Origin: Sphingomonas panacisoli
Lineage (GTDB): Bacteria; Pseudomonadota; Alphaproteobacteria; Sphingomonadales; Sphingomonadaceae
Length of the DNA: 64,000 nt
NCBI RefSeq assembly: GCF_007859635.1
Contig: NZ_CP042306.1
Coordinates: 3,050,001 to 3,114,000, forward strand
Reading direction: 5' to 3'
In this document: positions 17,720-25,990 of the stretch, piece after piece
Layout of the letters: the number at the start of each line of letters is the position of its first letter
How positions within the stretch are numbered: the first letter of the stretch is position 1
Position numbers and translations under genes: made by a program
The notes under the pieces: generated by a model
Told to the model about the DNA's origin: nothing
The model's input: the letters and a program-made list of their open reading frames with translations, nothing else
The model's database searches: none

Positions 17720-17962
17720 GTGTCGCACGCCCCGTACGCCGAGCCCGCCGGCCGTGATCGACGTTCCGGCCAATCCATTCTTACGACGATCGCGCTGTCC
17801 CTGGTCAGGGAACTCGGTGGCTATTCGATCCGACAGCGCAAGCTCGCCAAGCTGATCCTCACGGCAATGCTGGCCTATGGCGGACTGCCCGCCGCGTTCA
17901 TCCTAGATTGCTGCATATCGCTGCCGCTATCGCTGATCCTGACCCTTACCGAAGAGCGATGA
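17720..17962 (+). CDS. Small hypothetical protein
   Basis: 80 residues from a GTG start with only a weak ribosome-binding site. The second half has strong third-position GC and reads SLVRELGGYSIRQRKLAKLI, then a hydrophobic LTAMLAYGGLP and a second hydrophobic run before a charged end. It could be a small membrane protein or the end of a decayed gene. I do not recognise the family. Confidence 0.4.
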   Translation: MSHAPYAEPAGRDRRSGQSILTTIALSLVRELGGYSIRQRKLAKLILTAMLAYGGLPAAFILDCCISLPLSLILTLTEER

Positions 17963-18353
17963 AGCCGCCGGTCGCTTGCGATTTGGCAGCGCGATGCAGC
18001 CCGTCCTGGATCGACGCCCGACGATCGCGCCGCGCTTGAAAGGGATCCGGCCGGAGGCGAGGACGCACCGTACAAGAAAGCCGCCGCGCAAAGTGGGGGA
18101 AGCGCGGCGGCTTTCAAGGCGACCGGAACTTAAGCCCGAATACTATTTCTCTATAATATTCCCGATCACGCCTTTCAATATATCTTTGGATATTAAATCG
18201 GTTCGATGAGTTTATATGGCAGACAATTTCGAATAAAAAAATTGAGTCGATATAATATTTCAATTATGCTTGGATAAAATAAACAAATGATTTATTTTAT
18301 TCGCTGGCGCCAGCGTATCCCGGCATTTGTTGTTGCCTATTGAGCAGTCCAGA

Positions 18354-18554
18354 TTATCGTTTCGTTTGCGTATCGAGCTGAGGAACGCGTTTTCTCATGG
18401 ACGCGATGCGGTCGGCCTCTTCGACCAGCGTTTCATACGACCTTGCCATTTCTTGCAGTGTTTTTCGGATGTCGCCATCACTCGCGGTCTCGGCCATTTT
18501 TCGCAATTCCGCAGCACGCTTCGCGTAATAGGCTCGCTGTTCCGAAGTCGGCAT
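18354..18554 (-). CDS. Small conserved hypothetical protein, helical
   Basis: 66 residues, almost wholly helical and charged: EQRAYYAKRAAELRKMAETA and then DIRKTLQEMARSYETLVEEA. Short proteins of this pattern are common in sphingomonads and rhizobia, often as paralogues, with unknown function. It starts immediately after the stop of the upstream 66-residue gene, so the two are probably cotranscribed. Confidence 0.7.
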   Translation of the reverse strand: MPTSEQRAYYAKRAAELRKMAETASDGDIRKTLQEMARSYETLVEEADRIASMRKRVPQLDTQTKR

Positions 18555-18755
18555 CTACCGGTCGTCGCTGGCTACGGCTGGCGATTCCCGCATCGCGGCC
18601 AGAAGTTGCTGAACGATCGTCGTGCCCGCAAGGTGTGCCTGTACCGCACTGTAGCCCTCTACGGACAGTTGCTTTCGGATTTGCTGGACGGTCAGGCAAT
18701 TGCCCTCGCGCGCTATTTCGAATGCCCGTTCTACCGTGGACTTACGCATACTCAT
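18555..18755 (-). CDS. Small conserved hypothetical protein, HTH-like
   Basis: 66 residues: MRKSTVERAFEIAREGNCLT, VQQIRKQLSVEGYSAV and QAHLAGTTIVQQLLAAMRES. The spacing of helices resembles a minimal helix-turn-helix domain. It belongs to a recurrent small family in sphingomonads and has no known function. Its stop abuts the start of the next gene with no gap. Confidence 0.7.
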   Translation of the reverse strand: MSMRKSTVERAFEIAREGNCLTVQQIRKQLSVEGYSAVQAHLAGTTIVQQLLAAMRESPAVASDDR

Positions 18756-18764
18756 CTGACCCCT

Positions 18765-19259
18765 TTAACGAGCGAATCTAACGCCGCTCTTCAGCAGGAT
18801 GACCGTGACCACGCGACGGACGAAGTGCAATATATCGTCGGTTATAGCGTTGGTTATCAGATGTTTCTTAAGTGGAACGATCCAATCGAACGCGTGTTCT
18901 GCCGGCATCGGAAGGGACGACAAACACGTCGGGTCCGCGTCGATCACCTCGCCCGGCAAGCGGTAGCCGTAAGTGCCGCCGCCTGTCGGACGAAGCGCCT
19001 CGGCCACGCATCGTTCAGTGCCGGTGTGGCCGAGGTGCTTGAAGTCCCGGATTTGGGTCTCCTGCGCCCTTGATCGACTGTTGAGCAAAATTGGTGAGCG
19101 AAGGGCGATTGCGCATCCCCGGGAAAACCGGTTAGTCGAACCATCGCCGCGTGCTTTTGGCGGCGATGTGTAGTCGTTAGAGTAAACATCAGATGCCGAG
19201 CACATCCCGCGATCTGGAGTCGATGCGGATCGCCGCAGCCACCCACGCTTTTTCCGCAC
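18765..19259 (-). CDS. Orphan ORF, possible gene or decayed fragment
   Basis: Open for 164 codons. The C-terminal 85 residues have codon use like a real gene and coherent sequence (GHTGTERCVAEALRPTGGGT, HAFDWIVPLKKHLITNAITD, DDILHFVRRVVTVILL). The N-terminal half is low quality and crosses the region upstream of the divergent ArsR-like gene, so the true start is probably internal or lost. No family recognised. Confidence 0.35.
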   Translation of the reverse strand: MRKKRGWLRRSASTPDRGMCSASDVYSNDYTSPPKARGDGSTNRFSRGCAIALRSPILLNSRSRAQETQIRDFKHLGHTGTERCVAEALRPTGGGTYGYRLPGEVIDADPTCLSSLPMPAEHAFDWIVPLKKHLITNAITDDILHFVRRVVTVILLKSGVRFAR

Positions 19260-19573
19260 TCACCGACGTCCATCGCCTTAGGATTTTCCGTGCGTTGGTC
19301 CGTGCCGGTCCGTCGGGATTGCCGACAAGGCACATCGCAGATCTGATCGCTCTGGAACCAGCCGACCTGGAAACCCACCTAACGGGCCTGCGGGAAGTCG
19401 GCATGATCTTCGCCCGCGGCGAGGGTCCAGATCAAGCGTTTGCCGCCAACTTCGAAGGCACGCGGGAATTGATAAGTTTCCTGATCGAGGATTGCTGCGG
19501 CGATCACGAACAACTCTGCGCATTGCTCGATATCGCGAAAAGCTTTCGCCTACCCCCGCCCCGCGCGTCGTAG
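19193..19573 (+). CDS. ArsR-family transcriptional regulator
   Basis: 126 residues with a winged helix-turn-helix from about 15 to 85: HAFSALTDVHRLRIFRALVR, GLPTRHIADLIALEPADLET and HLTGLREVGMI. The C-terminal segment FLIEDCCGDHEQLC keeps the CC and distal Cys seen in the metalloid-responsive ArsR group (usually ENCCGG). No ars transporter or reductase lies beside it, so the target is unclear. It probably binds its own promoter region at 19080-19192. Confidence 0.75.
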   Translation: MPSTSRDLESMRIAAATHAFSALTDVHRLRIFRALVRAGPSGLPTRHIADLIALEPADLETHLTGLREVGMIFARGEGPDQAFAANFEGTRELISFLIEDCCGDHEQLCALLDIAKSFRLPPPRAS

Positions 19574-20103
19574 CGCGATCCGACTGACGCTCGCGATGAG
19601 CAACCATTTGGCCGGCGGTATATATCGTTAGTTATAAACACGTTACCCGATCAAAAGCGGCGCGGGTAAATCCGATCTAGCAATGGAACCAAGCGGTGAG
19701 GTGCGTGTTTGGGACCCGCGCTCATAGTCGCCGAAGGCGTACCATTCGATGTCTGTGAGCGCGCTCAAAGGGGTTCTGACGCCTCGATAGCATAGTCGAT
19801 CCCAATGCTATCGGGGCGCCAGGCTGAGTCAGACTGTGTCGGTCGGATGCGAAGGGCGGGCTGATTTGCCGCACGATGACGGCGAACGTCGTTTTGCCGG
19901 GCGGCCTTATAACGAAGGCTATCTCGACTCCGATCCTGGGCAGCTCCGATATGTTACCGACGATGCGGTAACGCTGCCGTCGTCGGGAAGTCGGCGTTGT
20001 CCCCCTAATACGGCGTCGGCTTCCCTTCAGACAGCGGCACCGATTCCATAGCAAGCCATGGGCCGCACCGGGTCCGCCCCACCTTAAGCAGGGCGGCGTC
20101 GCG
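19574..20103. other. Gap without a supportable gene
   Basis: About 530 bp. Open frames on both strands lack coherent protein character and lower GC3 argues against coding. It includes GTTATAAACACGTTAC near 19630. Probably decayed sequence. Confidence 0.4.
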
Positions 20104-20460
20104 TCAGCGATCGAAATAGTTGCGCCATTGCGGACGCCCTCGACGGTTTCGTATCGTGAACGACCACGCCGCCAGTACAATGCCCCCGGTGGCCAGGCTT
20201 GCGAGTGCGCCCAAAGGTCCTCGATCGTCTGTCGTCTGTATGGCGAGCGCAAAAGCTATGACGATCGCCACGACGAATGCGATGCAACCAACGCAAATCC
20301 GCTTCCGGGCCGCCGGCTCCAGCGCCTCGAAGGGCGCAACGATCGCGAGACAGGATGCGGCGATCAAGCAGCAAATGGCGACATTCACGCTGATGTCGGG
20401 ATTTATGTACAACAGGCCGGCGATCAGCGCCGTCAGGATGGCAACCAACGCAGCCATCAT
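20104..20460 (-). CDS. Small membrane protein, hypothetical
   Basis: About 118 residues with four hydrophobic segments: ALVAILTALIAGLLYI, VAICCLIAASCLAIVA, GCIAFVVAIVIAFALA and ATGGIVLAAWSF, then a basic Arg-rich tail. ATG at 20460 is used, with GAGG about 9 bases upstream. An in-frame GTG at 20475 preceded by GGAGGA is an alternative. No family recognised. Confidence 0.55.
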   Translation of the reverse strand: MMAALVAILTALIAGLLYINPDISVNVAICCLIAASCLAIVAPFEALEPAARKRICVGCIAFVVAIVIAFALAIQTTDDRGPLGALASLATGGIVLAAWSFTIRNRRGRPQWRNYFDR

Positions 20461-20984
20461 TCGAACTCGCCTCACTGATCCTCCGATACGCCAACAAAGC
20501 CCAATTGAACGGCTTGCGAGAGGGATCGTAGCCGCGATCCGCCGGGGGTCACGCCTGAAAGACGTCTTAAAAAGTCTCAATATGTGACGGCTTTGCGAAA
20601 ACTCGGCGAGTTGAGGCAGCGCGAAGGAACATCCGTATTGCGGTGGATGTACCCGAACATATCCAACCGTATAGGCTGTCCTGCGACGACACATTCGCCA
20701 GGTAAAATAGGGCAACAACGATGCTGCGCCAGTTGCAGCCGAGCGGCGTCGTCAAACAGCCTAGCGGGCTCGAATCCACCCCGACATGCGCAGAGATGCT
20801 CCAGCGACTACGGCTATCGTATCTCGGATCCTGTAGCTACCGTCTACAGTCCGGCTGACCCGAATAATTAATCGAAGTGCCCTATCGGGATCGCGTGAGC
20901 CGCAGCGTCGAAAGTACGGTTCTCGTGTTGCGCCTCGACAGCGGAACTTGATCCCTCGCTGTCGAGGCGTTCCCGCAAAACGAA
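20461..20984. other. Gap next to the truncated integrase
   Basis: No supportable gene. It holds a perfect 12-bp inverted repeat at 20931-20969 and, by position, would be where the missing C-terminal half of the recombinase gene lay; no recognisable remnant of that half is present in any frame. Confidence 0.5.
20931..20969. repeat. Perfect 12-bp inverted repeat
   Basis: CGCCTCGACAGC (20931-20942) and GCTGTCGAGGCG (20958-20969) with a 15-base spacer. It lies just beyond the broken end of the recombinase fragment. It could be a recombination or IS-end relic, or a hairpin. Confidence 0.6.
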
Positions 20985-21401
20985 TTACTCCGAACCATTT
21001 GTTGCTGTGTCGAAAAATAGCACCTTTGGGGACAAGCCGTTCGGCCGTAGCAAGGTGCCGCCACGGCGTTCCAACCACGCCAACAGGCTTGCTCGAACAT
21101 CAGCGGTCAGTTCGAATTGGACGGGACGCCCTGTCTTTTGTTGAATGACGATTGCGCGAGTCCTGATTTCGGCGCCGGTCACCAAGTCTCCGATCTTGAT
21201 TTTGACCAAGTCGCAGCCGCGCAATTTGCTGTCGATTGCGAGGTCGAACAGCGCGCGGTCGCGAAGCCGTCCTTCACGTTCGAGGAAGAAGCGAACAGCC
21301 CATATTTGCTTCTGAGTCAGCGGCCGCTTGGCGCCAACCATCTTGCCGGCGTTCCAGGCGGGCCGAGCCTGCATAGCAGGGTCATACCTCGAATATCCCA
21401 T
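20985..21401 (-). pseudogene. Truncated tyrosine recombinase (integrase)
   Basis: 138 residues. Residues 14 to about 113 match the small (about 207-residue) tyrosine recombinases of alphaproteobacteria: NAGKMVGAKRPLTQKQIWAV, RDRALFDLAIDSKLRGCDLV, then QQKTGRPVQFEL. The first catalytic Arg (SKLRGCDL) is present. From about residue 114 (LLRPNGLSPKVL) the sequence departs from the family and stops, so the His-x-x-Arg box and the nucleophilic Tyr are absent. It is a remnant of past integration and cannot recombine DNA. Confidence 0.8.
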
Positions 21402-21601
21402 GTTTTACTCTCCTTGGCCTTCATTGGCCGAGGAAAGGGTCGCGCCGATCTCGTGCAAGTCTGACTAAGCACAATGGTGTGTTAGATGGCCACTTCACGA
21501 TGATCGACGGATCGAAACCGACTATTGGCGCATTAACGCAGATCAAAACCATAACGCAGCCGTATTGATAGGAACGGCCGACAACGAGCACGGATGATCT
21601 C

Positions 21602-23083
21602 TTGATGATAAATTGCGAAACGGGTGTCGCTGGGCTCGATGAAATCCTCGCTGGCGGTCTGTCTAAAGGTCGTCTGTTTCTCGTCGAAGGTAGTCCCGGC
21701 ACAGGGAAAACGACCCTCGCCAGCCAGTTCCTGATGGCGGGGGCAGAAGCCGGCGAAAAGGTGCTCTACATCACGCTGTCGGAAACAGAGGAGGAGTTGC
21801 GCGACGGCGCCCTCTCGCACGGATGGACGTTCGACAACAAGTTCGAGGTGTTCGAACTCGTTCCGCCGGAAAGCTTGCTCGACGACCAGCAACAGCAAAG
21901 CCTGCTGTATTCGTCGGACCTCGAACTCGGAGAAACGACGCGCCGGATCTTCGAAGTATTCGAACGGGTAAAACCGTCGCGCGTCGTTCTCGACAGCTTG
22001 TCGGAAATCCGACTGCTGGCCCAAAGTTCGCTACGCTACCGCCGGCAAATCCTCGCGTTGAAGCATTATTTCTCGAATAACGATGCGACCGTCCTCATGC
22101 TCGATGACCTGACCGCCGACGTGATGGACAAGACCGTCCACAGCGTTGCCCACGCGGTGATCCGTCTGGAGGAATTGTCACCCAATTACGGGGCAGAGCG
22201 ACGGCGGATGCGCGTGCTCAAGTATCGCGGGCGACGCTATCGGGGCGGCTATCACGATTTTGTGATCGAAACCGGCGGCGTCCGGGTGTTTCCGCGACTG
22301 GTGTCGGCCGAGCATCGGTCGACCTTTTCCCGCGCGACGGTGCCGATCGACAATTTCGAACTCAACAAGCTGCTCGGCGGCGGGTTCGAGCGCGGGGCGA
22401 GCAACCTCATCCTCGGCCCCGCAGGAACGGGCAAGTCGTTGCTGACGCTCAGCTTCGTCAAATCAGCGATCGAGCGCGGCGAGAACGCGGCGATGTTCAT
22501 CTTCGACGAGGAACTCGGCTTGCTGTTCGAGCGATCTAAGGGACTGGGCATCCATCTCGAAACGATGGTCGAATCGGGCAAACTGGTGATCGAGCAGATC
22601 GACGCGGCGGAACTAACCCCGGGAGAATTTTCAGAACGCGTGCGCGTATGCGTCGAGAAATATGGCGCGCGTACTGTGGTGATCGACAGCCTCAACGGCT
22701 ATCAGGCGGCAATGCCCGAGGAGCAGGCGCTCGTCCTCCACATGCACGAACTGCTGCAATATCTGAACCGGCAGGGCGTCACGACCTTCCTGACGGTCGC
22801 CCAGCACGGCCTGGTCGGCGACATGAAGGCGCCGGTTGACGTCACCTATCTCGCCGACACCGTCATTCTGCTGCGATATTTCGAAGCCTTAGGCCGGGTC
22901 CGTCGGGCGATCTCGATCGTTAAGAAGCGGACGGGCTCGCACGAGGACACGATCCGGGAATTCATGATCGGTAGCAACGGCATCACGCTGGGCGAACCGC
23001 TGACCGGATTCCAAGGCGTGCTGCGTGGCGTGCCCAACCTGGTCGGCGATGGCGCCGGCTTACTGGATATGGCCAAAGCGTGA
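21602..23083 (+). CDS. KaiC-like tandem P-loop ATPase
   Basis: 493 residues with two RecA/KaiC domains. Domain 1 has Walker A GSPGTGKTT (30-38); domain 2 has GPAGTGKSL at about 280. Each has a Walker B-like strand (SRVVLDSLSEI, TVVIDSLNGY). Cyanobacterial KaiC is similar in length, but no kaiA or kaiB is present. KaiC-like proteins of this type are found next to hybrid kinases in alphaproteobacteria and are thought to act in signalling. The stop at 23083 is 7 bases before the chosen start of the kinase gene, so they form one transcript. Confidence 0.85.
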   Translation: MMINCETGVAGLDEILAGGLSKGRLFLVEGSPGTGKTTLASQFLMAGAEAGEKVLYITLSETEEELRDGALSHGWTFDNKFEVFELVPPESLLDDQQQQSLLYSSDLELGETTRRIFEVFERVKPSRVVLDSLSEIRLLAQSSLRYRRQILALKHYFSNNDATVLMLDDLTADVMDKTVHSVAHAVIRLEELSPNYGAERRRMRVLKYRGRRYRGGYHDFVIETGGVRVFPRLVSAEHRSTFSRATVPIDNFELNKLLGGGFERGASNLILGPAGTGKSLLTLSFVKSAIERGENAAMFIFDEELGLLFERSKGLGIHLETMVESGKLVIEQIDAAELTPGEFSERVRVCVEKYGARTVVIDSLNGYQAAMPEEQALVLHMHELLQYLNRQGVTTFLTVAQHGLVGDMKAPVDVTYLADTVILLRYFEALGRVRRAISIVKKRTGSHEDTIREFMIGSNGITLGEPLTGFQGVLRGVPNLVGDGAGLLDMAKA

Positions 23084-23090
23084 TCAGCCG

Positions 23091-25613
23091 TTGAACCGCA
23101 CGATTTCTGAAGGTGCCGTCATCTTGGCGCCGCATGGCCGTGACGCCGATGTCGCTGCGGCGATGCTTCGCGAGGGCGGTCTCGAAGCTGCATCGGTCAC
23201 GAACATTCCATTGCTAGTCCGCACGCTCCGGGAAGGAGCCGGCTTCGCGATCGTGACCGAAGAAGCGATGCGCGGCGCCGACTTGCGCGAGCTGGCCGGG
23301 TTCATCGCCGACCAGGCGGAATGGTCCGACTTTCCCTTCATCGTGTTGACCGCGCGGGGTGGCGGGCTTGAACGCAATCCTGGCGCGGTTCGACTTTTGG
23401 AGACGCTGGGCAACGTCACGTTCTTGGAGCGCCCATTCCATCCGACCACCCTGATCAGCCTGGCCCGCGCCGCGCGCCGCGCGCGGCTGCGCCAATACGA
23501 AGCCCGAACGAGGCTCGAGGATATCCGCGAAGGGCAGCAGCGGATGCGCGTTGCATTGAGCGCGGGCGGCTTGGGCGCGTGGACGATGGAGTTGAAGGGC
23601 AACACGCTGCTCGCCTCGACCGAATGCAAGGCGCATTATGGCCGCGGGCCGGACGACCCCTTCTCCTATGAGGACTTGATCGGGTCCATCCACCCTGACG
23701 ATCGCGATCGCATGCGCGCCTCGGTGCAGGAATCGATCAGGACCGGCATCGACTACGATATTCAATATCGCTGCCAATGGCTCGATGACTCGGTCCACTG
23801 GGTGCAGGTCAATGGCCGATTGGAGCGCGATGCACGCGACAAGCCGATCCGCATGGTCGGCGTGTCGCAAGACATTACCGCGCGGCGGCACACAGAGAGT
23901 CGTCGAACCGCGCTGCTGGCGCTGGGCGACGGCCTGCGCCAGATGATCGACCCCGCCGAGATGTCGTTTCTCGCGGCAGAAATCCTGGGCGAAACGCTCA
24001 ACGTCAGCCGCGCCGGCTACGGCATGATCGACCCGATCGCAGAGACCGTCACGATCGATCGCGACTGGACGCAGCCCGGCACGATGAGCATCGCCGGCGT
24101 CCGCCAGTTCCGCGACTATGGGTCGTTCATCGACGACCTGAAGCGCGGTGATACGGTCGCGATCGCCGATGCCCGCCTCGACAAGCGCACGTCGGACCAC
24201 GCCGACGCGCTGGAGGCGGTGCACGCCCGGTCGCTCCTCAACCTGCCGCTGGTCGATCACAACAATTTCGTGGCGTTGTTGTTTCTCAATCATGTCGACG
24301 CGCGCGAGTGGAGTGCCGCCGAACGCGCATTCGTCCGCGACGTTGCCGATCGCACGCAGTCGGCGATCGAGCGGCGCCATGCCGAGATGTCGCTGGCCGA
24401 GCTGGCGGAGTCGCTAGAGCGTCAGGTCGAGGAGCGAACGCGGGAAAGCGAAGCCGCGCAGGAGCAACTTCGTCAGGCGCAAAAGATGGAGGCGGTTGGT
24501 CAGTTGACCGGCGGCTTGGCCCACGACTTCAACAATCTGTTGACGGGCGTGTCGGGCGGGCTGGAGTTGATCCAGTTGCGAATCAGCCAAGGGCGGTCGG
24601 GCGAGATCGGCAAATATGTCGAAATGGCGCAGACCGCGACCAAACGTGCCGCCGCACTGACGCATCGGTTGTTGGCGTTTTCAAGGCGTCAGACGCTCGA
24701 TCCCAAACCGACCAGCATCAACAAGCTGGTGGCGAGCATGGACGAGTTCCTGCGTCGCTCGGTCGGCCCGGCGATCGAAATGGAAGTCGTCGAGGCGGCC
24801 GGTCTGTGGACGACGTTGATCGATCCAAATCAGCTTGAGAACGCCCTGCTCAACCTGTGCATCAACGCCCGCGACGCGATGCCCGATGGCGGCCGCATCA
24901 CCATTGAGACAGCGAACAAGTGGCTCGATACGGCGGCTGCGCGCGAACGCGATATACCGCCGGGACAGTATGTCGCACTGTCGGTTACTGACACCGGCAC
25001 CGGCATGTCGGCCGAAACGATCGAGCGCGCCTTCGACCCTTTCTACACGACCAAGCCGCTTGGCGAAGGCACCGGTCTCGGCCTGTCGATGATCTACGGC
25101 TTCGTTCGCCAGTCCGGTGGACAGGTGCGGATCTATTCGGAGCTTGGCCACGGCACGACGCTGACGCTGTATCTCCCTCGCGACTATTCTGACGCAGGTG
25201 GCGATGTCGTCCTGGAGGAGCGTCGCAGCGTGTTACCCTCAGCCGACGGCGAAACAGTGCTGGTAGTGGATGACGAACCAGCTGTGCGGGCGTTGATTAC
25301 CGATGTTCTCAGTGACCTGGGCTATACCACGATCGAGGCAGGCGACGGTGCCGAAGGTCTCGAATTACTGAAAACGCAGCCGGGGATCGAGCTACTCGTT
25401 ACGGACGTCGGTCTCCCCAAAGGCATGAATGGGCGTCAACTGGCTGACGCGGCACGTATCGGCAGGCCTGATCTGAAGGTCCTGTTTATCACCGGTTACG
25501 CCGAGAATGCTGTGATCGGCAGCGGTAGGCTGGAAGCTGGAATGCATGTCTTGACCAAGCCGTTCGCGATGGACGCGCTCGCCAATCGAATTCGAGAACT
25601 GATTGCGAGTTAG
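23091..25613 (+). CDS. Hybrid sensor histidine kinase/response regulator
   Basis: About 840 residues if read from TTG at 23091; in-frame ATGs at 23025 and 23049 would overlap the KaiC gene. Order: degenerate receiver-like domain (about 8-125), PAS (about 140-265, with FSYEDLIGSIHPDDRDRM), GAF (about 275-435), HisKA with phospho-His in GLAHDFNN (about residue 478), HATPase (NLCINARDAM, GTGTGLGLSM-type G box) and a C-terminal receiver (VLVVDDEP; phospho-Asp in LLVTDVGLP near 772; LTKPF). No transmembrane segment, so a cytosolic sensor. The partner is probably the KaiC-like protein. Confidence 0.88.
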   Translation: MNRTISEGAVILAPHGRDADVAAAMLREGGLEAASVTNIPLLVRTLREGAGFAIVTEEAMRGADLRELAGFIADQAEWSDFPFIVLTARGGGLERNPGAVRLLETLGNVTFLERPFHPTTLISLARAARRARLRQYEARTRLEDIREGQQRMRVALSAGGLGAWTMELKGNTLLASTECKAHYGRGPDDPFSYEDLIGSIHPDDRDRMRASVQESIRTGIDYDIQYRCQWLDDSVHWVQVNGRLERDARDKPIRMVGVSQDITARRHTESRRTALLALGDGLRQMIDPAEMSFLAAEILGETLNVSRAGYGMIDPIAETVTIDRDWTQPGTMSIAGVRQFRDYGSFIDDLKRGDTVAIADARLDKRTSDHADALEAVHARSLLNLPLVDHNNFVALLFLNHVDAREWSAAERAFVRDVADRTQSAIERRHAEMSLAELAESLERQVEERTRESEAAQEQLRQAQKMEAVGQLTGGLAHDFNNLLTGVSGGLELIQLRISQGRSGEIGKYVEMAQTATKRAAALTHRLLAFSRRQTLDPKPTSINKLVASMDEFLRRSVGPAIEMEVVEAAGLWTTLIDPNQLENALLNLCINARDAMPDGGRITIETANKWLDTAAARERDIPPGQYVALSVTDTGTGMSAETIERAFDPFYTTKPLGEGTGLGLSMIYGFVRQSGGQVRIYSELGHGTTLTLYLPRDYSDAGGDVVLEERRSVLPSADGETVLVVDDEPAVRALITDVLSDLGYTTIEAGDGAEGLELLKTQPGIELLVTDVGLPKGMNGRQLADAARIGRPDLKVLFITGYAENAVIGSGRLEAGMHVLTKPFAMDALANRIRELIAS

Positions 25614-25990
25614 CTGACCGACACCGCAGGGATCAATCCCGGTGCATGGGCATGGCCGGTTTCAAGACCGCTTACGTCGCTGGACGGCCGACATTGGGAC
25701 GCGTTGCCGACCGTCGGATACAGATAGGCGCCAATGTCAACTGTCGACCCAAAACCGGTCATCAACAACTAAGTCAGAACCGCCCGAAAGGTGTCGTCAG
25801 TGCGAGTTTCTGCGAGCTTGAAATCCTGTCAAATCGATTCTAAACGCTGACCCGCAGTTTGGTTAACAAACGCTAATAAAACCCATAATTGGTCGCCAGT
25901 ACTTGTAGCTGATTGATGCGGATCAATTTCCTCATCCTGAGGAATTGGACGCTTGGTTTACATGTAGCGCCATTTTTTGGGGGATTCTCA
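25614..25990. other. Intergenic region before the autotransporter
   Basis: 377 bp without a gene. AT-rich from about 25820. A TTGAAA (about 25817) with TAAACG 17 bases on is a weak promoter candidate for the autotransporter. Confidence 0.35.

Noticed and set aside
18327..19073. Long plus-strand open frame (248 codons) opposite two small genes
   Set aside because: It is antisense to the two 66-residue genes and the 18765 frame, has no coherent protein character and arises from their codon bias.
19722..20252. 176-codon minus-strand frame in the gene-poor gap
   Set aside because: Overlaps the 3' end of the small membrane-protein gene in another frame and shows no coherent domain or codon bias.
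21602..23083. Calling the ATPase a true circadian KaiC
   Set aside because: No kaiA or kaiB nearby, and KaiC-like proteins beside kinases are common outside clocks.
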